Origin: Dermacentor variabilis
Taxonomy: Eukaryota; Arthropoda; Arachnida; Ixodida; Ixodidae
Direction: 5' to 3'
DNA: 64,000 bases
Assembly (NCBI RefSeq): GCF_050947875.1
Contig: NC_134576.1
Coordinates: 52,328,255 to 52,392,254, forward strand
The notes beneath the pieces are model-generated. The model saw only the letters and a list, made by a program, of their open reading frames with translations, did not search any database and had not been told where the DNA came from. Of the stretch, positions 41,760-52,379 are shown piece by piece. Every line of letters begins with the position of its first letter. The first letter of the stretch is position 1. Position numbers and translations under genes: made by a program.

Positions 41760-43060
41760 AAGCCCTATTGTAGTACTTTACTAAGACTTATCAAAGACGC
41801 CAAGAAAATACTTATTGTGAGTACAATAAGAACGCTGACAATACCATGAAACAGCAGTGGAATGAAATAAATCCCTTCCTGGGTAGAACTTCGTCTAATA
41901 CCATCACGCACAACAGTCTCTCAGTTCACACATACGATAAGCCGTCGGACTTTGCAAATGCATTAAAAATTTCGTTGTCTGTGCAGGTCGACTCATGAGC
42001 CGTTCAGTTACGTTTGCCTAACACCTTCCTTTTTTACCCTGTTTCACAAGAACGAACTGGACATGTCAATAACACGGGACACGACTGTAGGGCAAGACGG
42101 GTTGCACTATGCTCACATAAAATTTATGGCACATTTCTTCTCTGAGATGTTTTCATACCTCAACCTCATTATTGTAACAGGCATCTTCCCGGCCGCCTTA
42201 AAACATACCAAACTAATCCATTCTTTAGCAAAATATTGAAAAAAAAGAATGGTTACTCATTAAACTAAATAGTTACTACAATTTACCGTTCTGTATAAAG
42301 TTCAGTTTCGGTTTTTGCCAAGGTATTCTGCTGAGGTAGCATTAACATCTTTAACGGGCAACTTAAAAACCCGCCGTGGTTGCTCAGTGGCTATGGTGTT
42401 GGGCTGCTGAGCACGAGGTCGCGGGATCGAATCCCGGCCACGGCGGCGGCATTTCGATGGGGGCGAAATGCAAAAACACCCGTGTACTTAGATTTAGGTG
42501 CACGTTAAAGAACCCCAGGTGGTCGACATTTCCGGAGTCCTCCACTACGACATGCCTCACAATCAGAAAGTGGTTTTGGCACGTCAAACCCCATAATTTA
42601 AGCAACATAAAAGCTGCATTAGCTGCCGATCGACTTGTTCATTTCGAAAGCATTCGATGCCTTTTTTCGCAGCACAATGTTTCAGAAACTAGAATTGATT
42701 CGAGTAATTGGCCCAGCTTTAACCTCCGCAGTTACTTACGCGATTGAAAACAGTCTCTATACATATCTGTCACTTGCTCATTGCCTAAAATAACAATATA
42801 GATGTACCGAGCGACCATATTCGTGGTCCTCTCCCACTCCTAATCTACATAAATGACGTACCTCTACACTTAAGCTCGGCTAGCTATGTGCCGACGAGTA
42901 AGTGCGATCCTACCATGCTAACGGCAGGTAAGTACAAGGTCTACTCTTGTCCAAAATTAGAAGAAACGCCGCCAATACAATGAACTAGCGTCGGAGTAAT
43001 GGACTGAGTATAAATGTGATTGGAAAACTTTGGAAAATACATGCACTTTTAGGGGACGAT
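41760..43060 (+). mobile_element. LINE reverse transcriptase relic interrupted by a SINE
   Basis: Frames left of the SINE show QQWNEINPFLGRTSSNTITH, TVGQDGLHYAHIKFMAHFFS and GIFPAALKH, then SFGFCQG and STEVALTSLT. Frames to the right of it continue KAALAADRLVHFE and later LIYINDVPLHLSSASYVP (from GPLLFLIYINDLP). This order (linker, finger, palm) is that of a CR1/jockey-type reverse transcriptase with several shifts. The SINE at 42369 splits the finger-palm junction. Confidence 0.72.
42369..42601 (+). mobile_element. Ruka-like tRNA-derived SINE, second copy
   Basis: Same head (TGGTTGCTCAGTGGC, GGGATCGAATCCCGGCC) and body (GGTGCACGTTAAAGAACCCC) as the copy at 30913. It ends AAACCCCATAATTTAA. 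An imperfect duplication flanks it: GCAACTTAAAA at 42358-42368 and GCAACATAAAA at 42602-42612. Confidence 0.92.
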
Positions 43061-43483
43061 CTGTCTGTCTAATAAATGTCGGGCTGGATCGCTAGCCGTT
43101 TCCCGCCATCTTGGTTCACTGCGTGTACGGGGTGATCAATATGAAGTTTCAAGGAATGTTGAAAAATGACCTGTTGCAGATAACATGATTCTAGTGCTTG
43201 ATCTGGATTATTGAGAGAGACGGGCATTACTTGCGCAAGAAATCGAAACACATATTCAACTAATTAAAGAAAAATCACAACTTTTTAATTAATTACTTTG
43301 CGGCACTACAGCAATTTACGAATTGTAGCCAGTGAGTTTGCGAGGCGTGTTCACTTGGAACGAATTTCGAGAATAACAGCAGGTTGGAGATATATGCGTC
43401 ACTAAACTCTCCGTAAAAAATGCACTGTTCCACAAATAAAAGGAAAGCGTTCGTTTATGCACAAAAGTAACTAGAACGCCCGC
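43061..43483. other. Gene-free stretch with an old dispersed repeat
   Basis: The motif GTTCACTTGGAACGAATTTC and its surroundings resemble 23215-23240. No coding feature. Confidence 0.45.
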
Positions 43484-43658
43484 GCATATCGACATACATA
43501 GCCAAGTGCCGCAAAGGAAACCCGTACGGGTTCTTCGAAAGAAAAGCCTCACACTTTAAGAAAAATTCGTACTGGTCCGGGATTCGAACCCGGGAGCATC
43601 GCCTTTCTGGGGCAGCCACTTTACCATCCCAGCTAACCAGGCGGCTAGCAGGTGGCAA
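43484..43658 (-). mobile_element. tRNA-derived SINE, second family, minus copy
   Basis: On the minus strand the head reads GCCGCCTGGTTAGCTGGGAT (A box) and CCCGGGTTCGAATCCCGGAC (B box). A body follows with CGAATTTTTCTT, GAGGCTTTTCTTTCGA, the palindrome ACCCGTACGGGTTT and CACTTGGCTATGT. The body matches the + strand copy at 43794-43950. Confidence 0.75.
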
Positions 43659-43729
43659 GCGAAGTGGAATTTGTCAACAACTCAAAGCAAAGGCAAGAGC
43701 TCGACGTAATAGTTCTGTGGGAACCCGTA

Positions 43730-43980
43730 AGGTGGAGAGAAGTAATTAATCAAGGGAAAATAAGACATCCACCCAAACGTAGCTAAGTGGTACAAAGCAC
43801 TTAGCGATGGGACTACTGGGACTCGAGCCCGGTGGTTCCGGGTTGGAGTCCCGGACCAGGACGAATTTTTCTTCAACTGAGAGGCTTTTCTTTTCGAGGA
43901 ACCCGTATTGGTTTCCTTTGTAGCACTTAGCTACGTTTGGGTGGATGTGTAATTTTTCCTTTATTAATTAATTACGTAGT
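43730..43980 (+). mobile_element. tRNA-derived SINE, second family, plus copy, inside an inverted repeat
   Basis: The head (GGTTCCGGGTTGGAGTCCCG) and body (CGAATTTTTCTTCAACTGAG, AACCCGTATTGGTTTCC) run from about 43794 to 43950. In addition, 43765-43797 (ACATCCACCCAAACGTAGCT...) is the inverse of 43917-43948, so the SINE end is duplicated in inverted orientation on its left, making a foldback about 215 bp long. Confidence 0.75.
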
Positions 43981-45129
43981 TGAGTAGTGAAGGTTTGGTA
44001 ATTAGCTGAATATGGTGTTTCGATTTCTCGTGCTAATGCTGTCCGCCTCTTCATGCTTTTTCTTGTCTCGTGTTATTTCTTGTCTCAAAGACAAAAAATA
44101 TGCTATCTGCCACATGTGATTTTAAAAAAAAATGGGACTAAAGAAGCGCCGCATATGAGTTCCCCGTTCTAATGGGTGCAGCATCCGGCCGCCGTGCTGA
44201 GGGAACAGGGCTCGAAAGGAACGGTCCATACCAACTTGGGGTCAACGAGCAACTAGAGGTATCTGCTGCTCTTCAACGACAAAAAAAGAATATTGCAAGT
44301 TGCTACGCTGCTGGGCTTGACCAAACACGCGACATATATTAGATTGAGACTGAAAAGATGTTCACACAGGCGCCACGTGCAAATTCTGCGGCACCGCAGT
44401 GGAAGCCCGAGATATGAGCGCGGCTGCATGCACCTCTCATGCAGGACGCGCTTCGGTGACGGCAACATGACGTGTTGCTGGATTGCTTCAGTGCTAACCG
44501 AATTACCGTCGACATTCATCCGGAGATGGACTCTTCTGGAATTTTCTAACTTTATGTTGTTTTATTCACACAACAGGTACATTTCTGGCACTCCATCTAT
44601 TCACATTTGTAATGACAAATTTTTTTTTTTGCCTCGGACCATAAGTAGACTGTAGGTAGAACTGGATACGCTTCCAAAAAAAAAAGTGCGATGTTTGTAG
44701 CCTAAATAATGAAGAAATCGGCAAGCAGCATTATTGTTTATTAAAAGCTGCGTCGTAAGTGGATATTTCAACAGTTTTATCACATTACAATGCATTCACT
44801 CATGCTTTAATTATGGGATCTCTTCAGGGGCCAACACTTAGCCTACTCAATTTCTCCCGTTGCAGCGTATTCAAAATCAGGCCAGGACAATCGTGACCTT
44901 TAAATAACCTACAAGTAATTCTTCCTCGTCACTTTCTACTCACTACCTACTGTCATCTCATGAATAAAACAAATACTCCCTCGGTATTTTATTTTTCATA
45001 TTCGTCACCGAAAAGCTCCCAATAGCCTTGATGAATGCAAATCGCCTGCGACACGTCGCATGTACGAGATACGCCTCATAGAATAATTTCTCGTTGCCCA
45101 AACCAAGAACCACAAGAAAAAAAGTGAGG
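43981..45129. other. No gene recognised
   Basis: AT-rich, no recognisable coding or repeat feature. Confidence 0.45.
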
Positions 45130-45509
45130 CTCACCGCTGATTTCGCTCGAATTTCATTTTGAAATGCTTTACCATCATATCTGAAAGAACATTCTGTCGT
45201 TGGTTCCCCCGAATTCCAGTTGCGCGCCTTCTTGCAGCATGTCTAAGCTTGATTTCGAATATATTCTTATGTAGTTGCACTATTTTCCCAGTTAGGTTTT
45301 CTCGTTTATTTTTGTATCTACACTTCTATTTGCAAATTGTATCGTGTATCACTCTGCCTTCTGCTGCAACAACATTTGTTTTTCCTGTTTCCACAAGTAT
45401 TACCAGGCGGTTTCGATCGCCCTCACAGTGCTCCGACTTTGAAACATGTTTATGTAGACATTACCTATTTAGATGTCTTTATGCATTATGGAATAAACAA
45501 ACAAACAAA

Positions 45510-45572
<63 letters not shown>

Positions 45573-45574
45573 AT
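45130..45574 (+). mobile_element. Probable LINE 3' UTR with (AAAC)n(AAAT)n tail
   Basis: A T-rich, non-coding stretch ends GGAATAAACAAACAAACAAA and continues as about 75 bp of AAAT units (45492-45574). The polyadenylation signal grading into a tetranucleotide array follows the same logic as the other element tails here. No coding part remains. Confidence 0.45.
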
Positions 45575-45582
45575 GGAATTGA

Positions 45583-46143
45583 ATGGAAACGAATTTGCAA
45601 GCATTCACGCTCCCAACCACATTCCTGCTCTCCATTTCTTCAGGCCTGCAGGCATCCAGGATTCCGCGCTCGCAGCGTAACGGGCGCGTTCAACGATGCC
45701 CCCGTACTGGAGAGATTTGCCGCGGCGCGGCGGGCGTCAAGGAAACCAGGCAAGAAAGCGCAGTTCCTGCAGCCTGTAGCTTCAAATTCCTCCCGAGGCA
45801 CGTGCGAACCAAATGCCGGTTCACGAGGAATGCGATCGAGAACGTCGAGAGCAGAGCTCTGAGCAGGCTTTGCGGTCTGAAGCAGACGCACATTTCTTTC
45901 ACGCCTGGAAAAACGGGAGAAACAAAAGGAAAAAAAGGACATCAGGAAGCCGACAAAAAACCTCAATCCCGAATAACTTGCTCGACGGATCAGCTTCGTC
46001 TGTTCTTGAACGATTTGGTCACTCCATTGACCGCAGGTAATCGGGCAACGTTTCGGTTTTCTTTCTGTCGTCGTAGCTTGGCAGAACTCGTTGCCGCAAA
46101 CCGCGTGCGATACTCATTCGTTAGGAAAGTTTTGAAGCTGTAG
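45583..46143 (+). other. Unrecognised open frame, possible exon
   Basis: A 186-codon frame starting METNLQAFTLPTTF. The part from about 45644 is GC-richer than its surroundings, follows TTCTTCAG (a plausible acceptor) and ends at CGCAG/GTAATC (46034), a plausible donor. Residue composition (Arg/Lys-rich, GKTGETKGKKGHQEAD) suggests nothing specific, and all three frames are partly open here. It could be a host exon, but no family is recognised. Confidence 0.2.
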
Positions 46144-47205
46144 TCGTCGACACGTCCTGTTAAGGCATTCCTTTTCTTTTGCGTGGAAGCAGCGCCCAGC
46201 GCGACGCCCCGTTGGAGCGACGGGACATCCCGTCAACCCACTGTCGTGCGCATTTTTGGCGAGTGTCAACTGACAGTGTGTTTTGAACGTTACTAACTTT
46301 TGCGCTGATCTCTTCCCGTCACTTTGTTTGAGCAAGTATCCGTTATCTGACGGCTCTCAACGTTCTTTATCGATCATCATGGTTCCGGTTTTTTTTCACC
46401 GGGCCGACGCAGTCATTCTCCTAAGAGCTCTGCGACAAAAAACTTTCTACAGCCACGTACGAAGTTTTTTGTCTTTTTTCAATAAACGAAGTATATTTGC
46501 CGCAACGCGTACCGACAAAAAATAGCGTCAAACAAGAGCTTGTAGCTGTACACTTTGCCGCGATTGGAACAGTGTCACTGACAGAGGAATAAAGGGAAAA
46601 GCACGAAGGTTAACCATGGATGGGAATATCCCGTTTGCTACCTTGCACTACTAGTCGATACGATCTTTAAAGACAGTGACATGTTGGGAAAGAGCGGAGG
46701 TGTCATTGTTTCGCTTTCCTTTTGATATATGCGATACTATTCAACATCTACTGACTAACAGATGAACATTTCGAATCAGCAAGCACAGTGTTATATCGAC
46801 AAAATCAATATAACCTTATATACCTTATCGATATACCTTATCTAGAATATGGGACCCGTATTCTTCATATATATCTTCATCACTGCACTGCAGCATTGAG
46901 CTCCCTTGGGGCTCAACAAGAAAGCGAAGAAAACGCAAAGCTGGTGTAATGTCCTAGCAAAAGAAAAAATATATATAACCGGTTTTTCTAATACCAGTGT
47001 TACTCGTGCAATGGCTACTGCGATAGACCCGATCTGTATAATTTTCTTTTACTGGCTATCAAGAATGGTCACCAGGATACAGGTGATTGAGTTCACTCAG
47101 CAGGAATGTCTATGCTACGCCCGCGGTTGAGGATCGCGATCCAAATTGCCGTGAGGCACGTTCATCCACAATGACTTATTGCGATCAACGTGTAAACAAA
47201 CCTTC
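46144..47205. other. No gene recognised
   Basis: No domain or repeat copies recognised. Confidence 0.45.
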
Positions 47206-47209
47206 GGTC

Positions 47210-47344
47210 ATGATTACATTGCGCTTAGTGTTACACTGACGAACGTAAGGGACAAGACGCGGACGTACGTAGCGACTTGCGCTACGTACGTCAACGTTTT
47301 GTCCCTTATGTTCGTCAGTGTAACACCAAGCGCAATGTAATCAT
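47210..47344. mobile_element. Foldback element, 64-nt arms and 7-nt spacer (family shared with 20341)
   Basis: Arms 47210-47273 and 47281-47344 are inverse copies with about five mismatches: ATGATTACATTGCGCTTAGT, GTTACACTGACGAACGTAAG and GACGTACGTAGC. The right arm is followed by AACGTCCACCAACTATCCCC and GTTCATTGC, as at 20443. The arms of the 20341 element match over the outer 35-40 nt but the loop-proximal part differs. Confidence 0.9.
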
Positions 47345-47605
47345 AAACGTCCACCAACTATCCCCGTTCATTGCCTTACTAAAACTTCGGTGTATCTTTT
47401 CAATGGTGTCTTTGTTTGGATGCTCCAAATTCAATCTGGTTAACCGGTAGACAAAATAATTAAAATCCGCCAGCCAGCTCGGCGGTCGCAGGGGTTCAAC
47501 GTGGAAAAAAGCGTAGTGCGCCTGTACTGCCAAACGCAGGTCCATGCTGCGAACGCGCGCGCTGCACCTATAGTATAGTTGCACCTTAGTTCGAGGGTTT
47601 CACAC

Positions 47606-47690
47606 GATGGATGGATGCTATGAGCGTCCCCTTTGGAACGGGGTGGTGAATTGCGTCACCAAGCTCTTGTTATTATATTTGCGACGCTGA
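47606..47690 (-). mobile_element. 3' end fragment of the (CATC)-tailed non-LTR family
   Basis: GATGGATGGATGCTATGAGCG followed by TCCCCTTTGGAACGGGGTGG and CGTCACCAAGCTCTTGTTAT matches the minus-strand 3' ends at 58397 and 59284. Only about 80 bp are present before an unrelated gypsy fragment begins. Confidence 0.75.
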
Positions 47691-47879
47691 TTGCCTGTCG
47701 CGGTCATCGATAGAGTCGACTGTTTCAGCCCATGAAGACGAAACGTCATTCCTCGGCGTACTTGATACGGCCGCCGTTGCACACCAACAACGTGATGACT
47801 TTGAGTTGCTTGCTCTTATCAATTTTTTTAGACGGACGAACTCCCAAGGCTCCTAGAATTTTTTCAAGAGGACTGCCGT

Positions 47880-49130
47880 CGTTTTGTTTACGCAACGATG
47901 TTCTCTATACGAAAGGAACTTTTCACCCATCGGATGCAACTATTCGTTGATTGCTCCTACACCCGTTCGGATTGGAGTGCTCCAAGTATGTCCCAACGAG
48001 GTAACTTCTGGCCACTTAGGTTACACGCGGACACTGAACAGGGTACTACTTGCCAAGACTCACCACGGCCGTGAGACATCATGTACGCACTTGCCTCGAT
48101 TGCCAGAGGCGCAAGTCGCCCCCAACAAAACCAACTGGCCTGCTGTAACCCGTTCAGGTGCCACGCGCACCATTTGACCAGATCGGAATGGACCTTTTGG
48201 GCCCACTTCCTGCGTCCAGTGCAGGAAACCGCTGGGTTATAGTCGCGACTGGTTATCTGACTCGCTAGGCCGAAACAAAGGCTCTCCCGCGGGCGAGGCA
48301 CAGCAGCAGAGGTGGCGCGATTTTTCGTAGATAATGCTGTGTTGAGACATGGTACACCAACCATCGCAATCACAGACAGAGGAACCGCATTCACGGCAGC
48401 GCTTTTAGATAATGTCCTGATGCTCAGTGGAACGACTCACCGCAAGACAACAGCCTACCACCCACAAACCAACGGGCTCACAGAGCACCTAAACAAAACT
48501 CTTGAAGACATGCTTTCCACGCGTATGTGGATGTCAAGCACAAAGATTGGCACGAGATCTTGCCTTATATAACTTTTGCGTACAACACTACTCAGCAAGA
48601 AACAATACGGATGACTTCGTTCAGCCTTGTTCACGGACGAGAAGCACGGACGGTGTTGGATGCAATGCTCCCACACGAATGCGATGACGCTGACACGGAT
48701 GCAGATGCCTTTACACAACGCGCCGAAGAAGTGAGACAGCTCGCACGCGTACGGATCTGTCAACAGCAGGACTACGACGCAGGCCGCTACAATGCTCGCC
48801 ATAGACCAGCAACCTACGAAACCGGCGACAGGAGCGTGGGTTTGGACACCGATCCGAAGACTGATAATTCTCTATGCTAGAAGCTACTAAGGTGATACTT
48901 CGGACCGTATATATATATATATATGGAGTACTACGACGCCTAAGTGACGTCACGTACGAGGTAGTCCCAAATAGCCCCTATTGCACGAGGCGCCACCAAC
49001 ACCGGCCTGAAGTTGTGCTCGTAGTACATGTGAAAACGTACTTCAGCGAGTGACTGTGCGAGGAACTTCGCACCAGTGACCTCCTCTAGCATCAGGGCGA
49101 TGCTTCTCTTTAGAGGGAGGAAAACGCCGC
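47880..49130 (+). pseudogene. Ty3/gypsy integrase and 3' end, broken
   Basis: The integrase zinc finger remains (GHLGYTRTLNRV, then CLDCQRRKSPPTKPTGLL), followed by the catalytic core: first Asp in FDQIGMDLLGPLPASS, second in ITDRGTAFTAALLDN, and Glu in HPQTNGLTEHLNKTLEDML. Then come KDWHEILPYITFAYNT, FSLVHGREARTVLDAMLP and a C-terminal RRYFGPY-like end (about 48890-48915). An (AT)n run of about 20 bp has grown there, and VLRRLSDVTYEVV continues after it in a new frame. Stops and shifts occur at about 48130, 48290, 48510 and 48830. A purine tract near 49112-49126 may mark the 3' LTR boundary. All DDE residues persist in pieces, but the gene is dead. Confidence 0.83.
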
Positions 49131-49309
49131 GTCTTTTCTATGTCGGCGACAACGACAACGATGGGAGCTTTAGTCGGCTTCGTCTCGTGCATCAGCCTAG
49201 CGGAGATTAGACGGCGAAGAAGTCATCTCTAGGCTCGACTACTAAAACAAGCTGTTTTTGTTGTACGTGTCGTCGTCTCCTATCTTCGTTGCATAGCGGC
49301 AATATTGCC

Positions 49310-49790
49310 TAATGTCCTACCTAGCTTACAAAAAAAAAAAAAAGAAAGAAAACACCCACGAAGGATTCCCATCACCAAACTTTCTGAACCTCTGCTGGGA
49401 GCTTTGTTTTTGTGCGCCTCCATTTTTTGTCGTTTCACTGCTTTTCTTCCGCCAATCTTCCAATCGCCTCTTACTAATCTCTGTTGCGGACATGTTTACT
49501 TTCCCCGTTTTCGCTGCGCCCAAGGGTTTCAAGGAGGCCAGTGGTGCCTAAATCGACCACTGGGCAGATATCTTCACATTCTAATAAAACATGCTCCATC
49601 GTTTCCCTAGTTTTGCCGCAGCAAGCACATGCTTCTTCTTCCTTGTTGTACCTCGCTTTACAAATGCGTCTTCCTAAGGCATCCCAATGTCGCTTCTAAA
49701 AGTAAAAAAGCTTCACTTTCAGTCATCACAAATTGTTTCTTGCCTGATTTCGTTATGAGATCCCATGAGAACCCATGAGATCGTCTCGCC
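49310..49790 (-). mobile_element. (CATC)-tailed non-LTR family, C-terminal copy
   Basis: Minus-strand frame GKVNMSATEISKRRLEDWRK and the sequence from 49360 to 49700 match the 58.4-59.0 kb copy closely (GCCTAAATCGACCACTGGGC, CTTCACATTCTAATAAAACA). The CxxC knuckle region is near 49610-49640. The 3' end lacks the tetranucleotide tail and grades into a poly(T)/poly(A) stretch at 49331. Confidence 0.7.
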
Positions 49791-50125
49791 CTCTCTGACT
49801 TTCCGCTTGACTTTAGGGACTGGCAGCACCGAAGCGCGGCGGTCGGGGGAAGGCATCACCGCGATGACCACGCGAGCGCGCGCCATTGGCGCACTAGCCG
49901 GTATGTTCTAGGCACTATGTTGTAACGATTGCGCTCCTATTCCTTTCTTTCTTTAGTTTCTTTCCTTTTTGTCTATTCGAACTTCGGCAGGCAGTAGTTC
50001 GTACAGTGCCTCCCCACGCACGCTCTCACTAAGAAACCAGCGGTCGTGAACGTCGATTACAGGAAGGGAATATGATTGAGCGAAAGGAATTACGACATTT
50101 TACTGGCCGGTGGACGTATTTCCTG

Positions 50126-50126
<1 letters not shown>
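49791..50126. other. No gene recognised
   Basis: GC-rich patch at 49820-49900, then CT-rich sequence; nothing recognised. Confidence 0.4.

Positions 50127-50215
<89 letters not shown>
50127..50215. repeat. (TTA)n microsatellite
   Basis: About 88 bp of ATT triplets at the 5' end of the LINE copy that follows. Frames through it encode only poly-Ile or poly-Leu. Confidence 0.98.
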
Positions 50216-52246
50216 CCCTCTAAACATCTTTACAAGCGTGATCATGCCGTATATATTTAGCACATGTGTAAGCGAGTACTTCTAAAAATTCAGTCATCCA
50301 ACAATACGAAACAAGATATATCTCTACTTAGTGGCGACGGCCAACCTGTCCCAGATGTCGCTGGCGCCTTCGTCCTACACTTCGGGTCTGTGTACGGTGA
50401 AGGGTACAGTGATGGAGTTAGTGATCTTTCCAATCACCCTTCCCTGGGTTCAAGTCTATCAGTCTCAGAGAAACTTGTCTTTAAGAGCATCAAACGCTTA
50501 AAACAGTCTGTCTTTTTCATGTGGTCCTGATGACATTCCACCTGCTTTGATTAAGACGTACGGGTCCTTACTGGTTCCAGTGCTTACTTGTACATCTTAT
50601 TCTGCTTTTAAGACGAACACATTCCCAAAAGCTTGGAAAACAGCGCGGTTACTTCCCATCTTTAGCTCAGGGGTAAAATCTGCTGCGAGAAGCTACAGGT
50701 ATAGTTTTCACCTATGCGCAGCATCTAAATTATTCGAATCAACTCTGCACTCAGTAATTTCATCCTCTATTAAAAATAATATCATTGCTCAGCAGCATGG
50801 ATTCATATCGAGACGCTCCACAACTAACAAACTCGTTAGCTTCATGATGCATGCCTCTCAAGGAGTGTATAAGGACAGCTGGATGTCATTTATTTTGACC
50901 TCAGTAAGGCGTTTTATGTGGCACGCCAGAAAATACTCCTTCAAAAGGTGTCACAACTTGACCTGTACCACTCTGTCACAGCGCTGCTAAGAAGCTACCA
51001 ACGTGACCGGTACTGCCCCTTTAGCGTAAATGGTCGGTCGTCACAACTTTATGCGGTCACAAGTGGAATTCCTCAAGGGTCTGCCCTGGGACCTCTTCTT
51101 TTCTCGCTGTTTATTACCGACGTTACGGCAGTCATTCAAAACCCTTCAATTTTTTTTATACGCTGATGACGCGAAACTTTTCAAAGCGATAAAAGATGGT
51201 AATGATTGCGCCGCTCTTCTGAAGGACATTGCAAATTTTGCGTTATGGGGCGCTGAAAACAAGCTGGTCATAAATGCATCAAAAACGAAAGTTGTAAGCT
51301 TCACGCGGAAGACTAGCAGGACTTTATTTCCCTATAGCGTGAAAGACGTTCTCCTGCCAAGCGCTCAGGGAACGAAGCACCCCGGAGTGTACTTCGATAG
51401 CTCTCTGAGCTTCTCGCTCCTCGCTCAACAGACGAGGCTGCACGCACTTCGAACGCTCGCACAGTATGTCGGGTGACGAGAGACTTCGAACAACCAGAGC
51501 CATGTGTAACTTTGTATAAGAGCGTATGCCCTCCAGATCTTGACTACGCCTCCATAGTTTGGGGCGGCACTTGTAGGTCAAATTGTGAACTTCTCGAAAA
51601 TGTGCAGAAAAAAGTTCACGTCAATATTTAAACGTCGATTCCGTCGAAAGCCTTCCATCTCCATAGAGCTAACGTAGACACTCACGTTATCTACCCGCAC
51701 CTGTAGACGCAGTAAATCGGATGTTCTTCTTCTTCACAAATTAATGCATGGAAAAATGTGCTGCTCGCACTTGCTTTCGAACGTGCGCTTTTACTTTCCG
51801 CAGGAAGGCACAAGAAAACAGCGCGCCTTTCAGCCTTCCGATTGTCGTCACCCTCTGTCTAGAGTGCAGGCGACATATAACGCCCATTCAGAGTGCCCGG
51901 ACAGCTCCCATGCCTAATTTTAGTATTTTCCTGAAAAGTGTTGCAGAGGAATTTCAATAACTGAACAAATACTCTCATATCTGTTGTGTGTTCCGTCATT
52001 CTGCAATCATTTTTCCTGTTTCTCCACTACTATTTTCTATTCTCTTCGTGTACACATTTTATGTTCGGTTATAATCTGTATTCGTCAAATTATTATTCTT
52101 TCTTTATGTGTGCGCGCGTGTGTATGTGTATACGTGTGTAAGAGCTTGCGTTGTTCTTCCTGTGCATTGTTTTGCTGAGTGCGCTAACACCGTCTAAGAC
52201 CTTCGATGTTGTTCCTTGGCACTTTAATGGTGCTTTAATAAACACC

Positions 52247-52290
<44 letters not shown>
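50216..52290 (+). mobile_element. Jockey/CR1-type LINE, 5'-truncated, with (ATTG)n tail
   Basis: The region before the reverse transcriptase reads SSNNTKQDISLLSGDGQPVP and FGSVYGEGYSDGVSDL. The reverse transcriptase follows across frames: AWKTARLLPIFSSG, AASKLFESTLHSVISSSIKN, NIIAQQHGFISRRSTTNKLV, SGIPQGSALGPLLFSLFITD, YADDAKLFKAIKDGND (YADD intact) and LVINASKTKVVSFTRK. At least four frame breaks. The 3' UTR ends with AATAAA at 52237-52242 and an (ATTG)10 array at 52251-52290. The 5' truncation lies at or just after the TTA array. Confidence 0.85.
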
Positions 52291-52291
<1 letters not shown>

Positions 52292-52379
52292 ATCCTGCGA
52301 CATCTCATTGACTCCCAAAAGCTCAAAGAATGTCTGACAGATTGGCTCCTTTGGGGGCGGTCCGCCAAAGGAGCCCGAG

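Noticed and set aside
47315..47584. 89-codon minus-strand frame (MQLYYRCSARVRSMDLRLAV start)
   Set aside because: Its 3' part runs through the foldback arm at 47281-47344, so at least that end is not host coding. The remaining residues match no family I recognise.
50072..50285. Poly-Ile and poly-Leu proteins
   Set aside because: Translations of the TTA triplet array.
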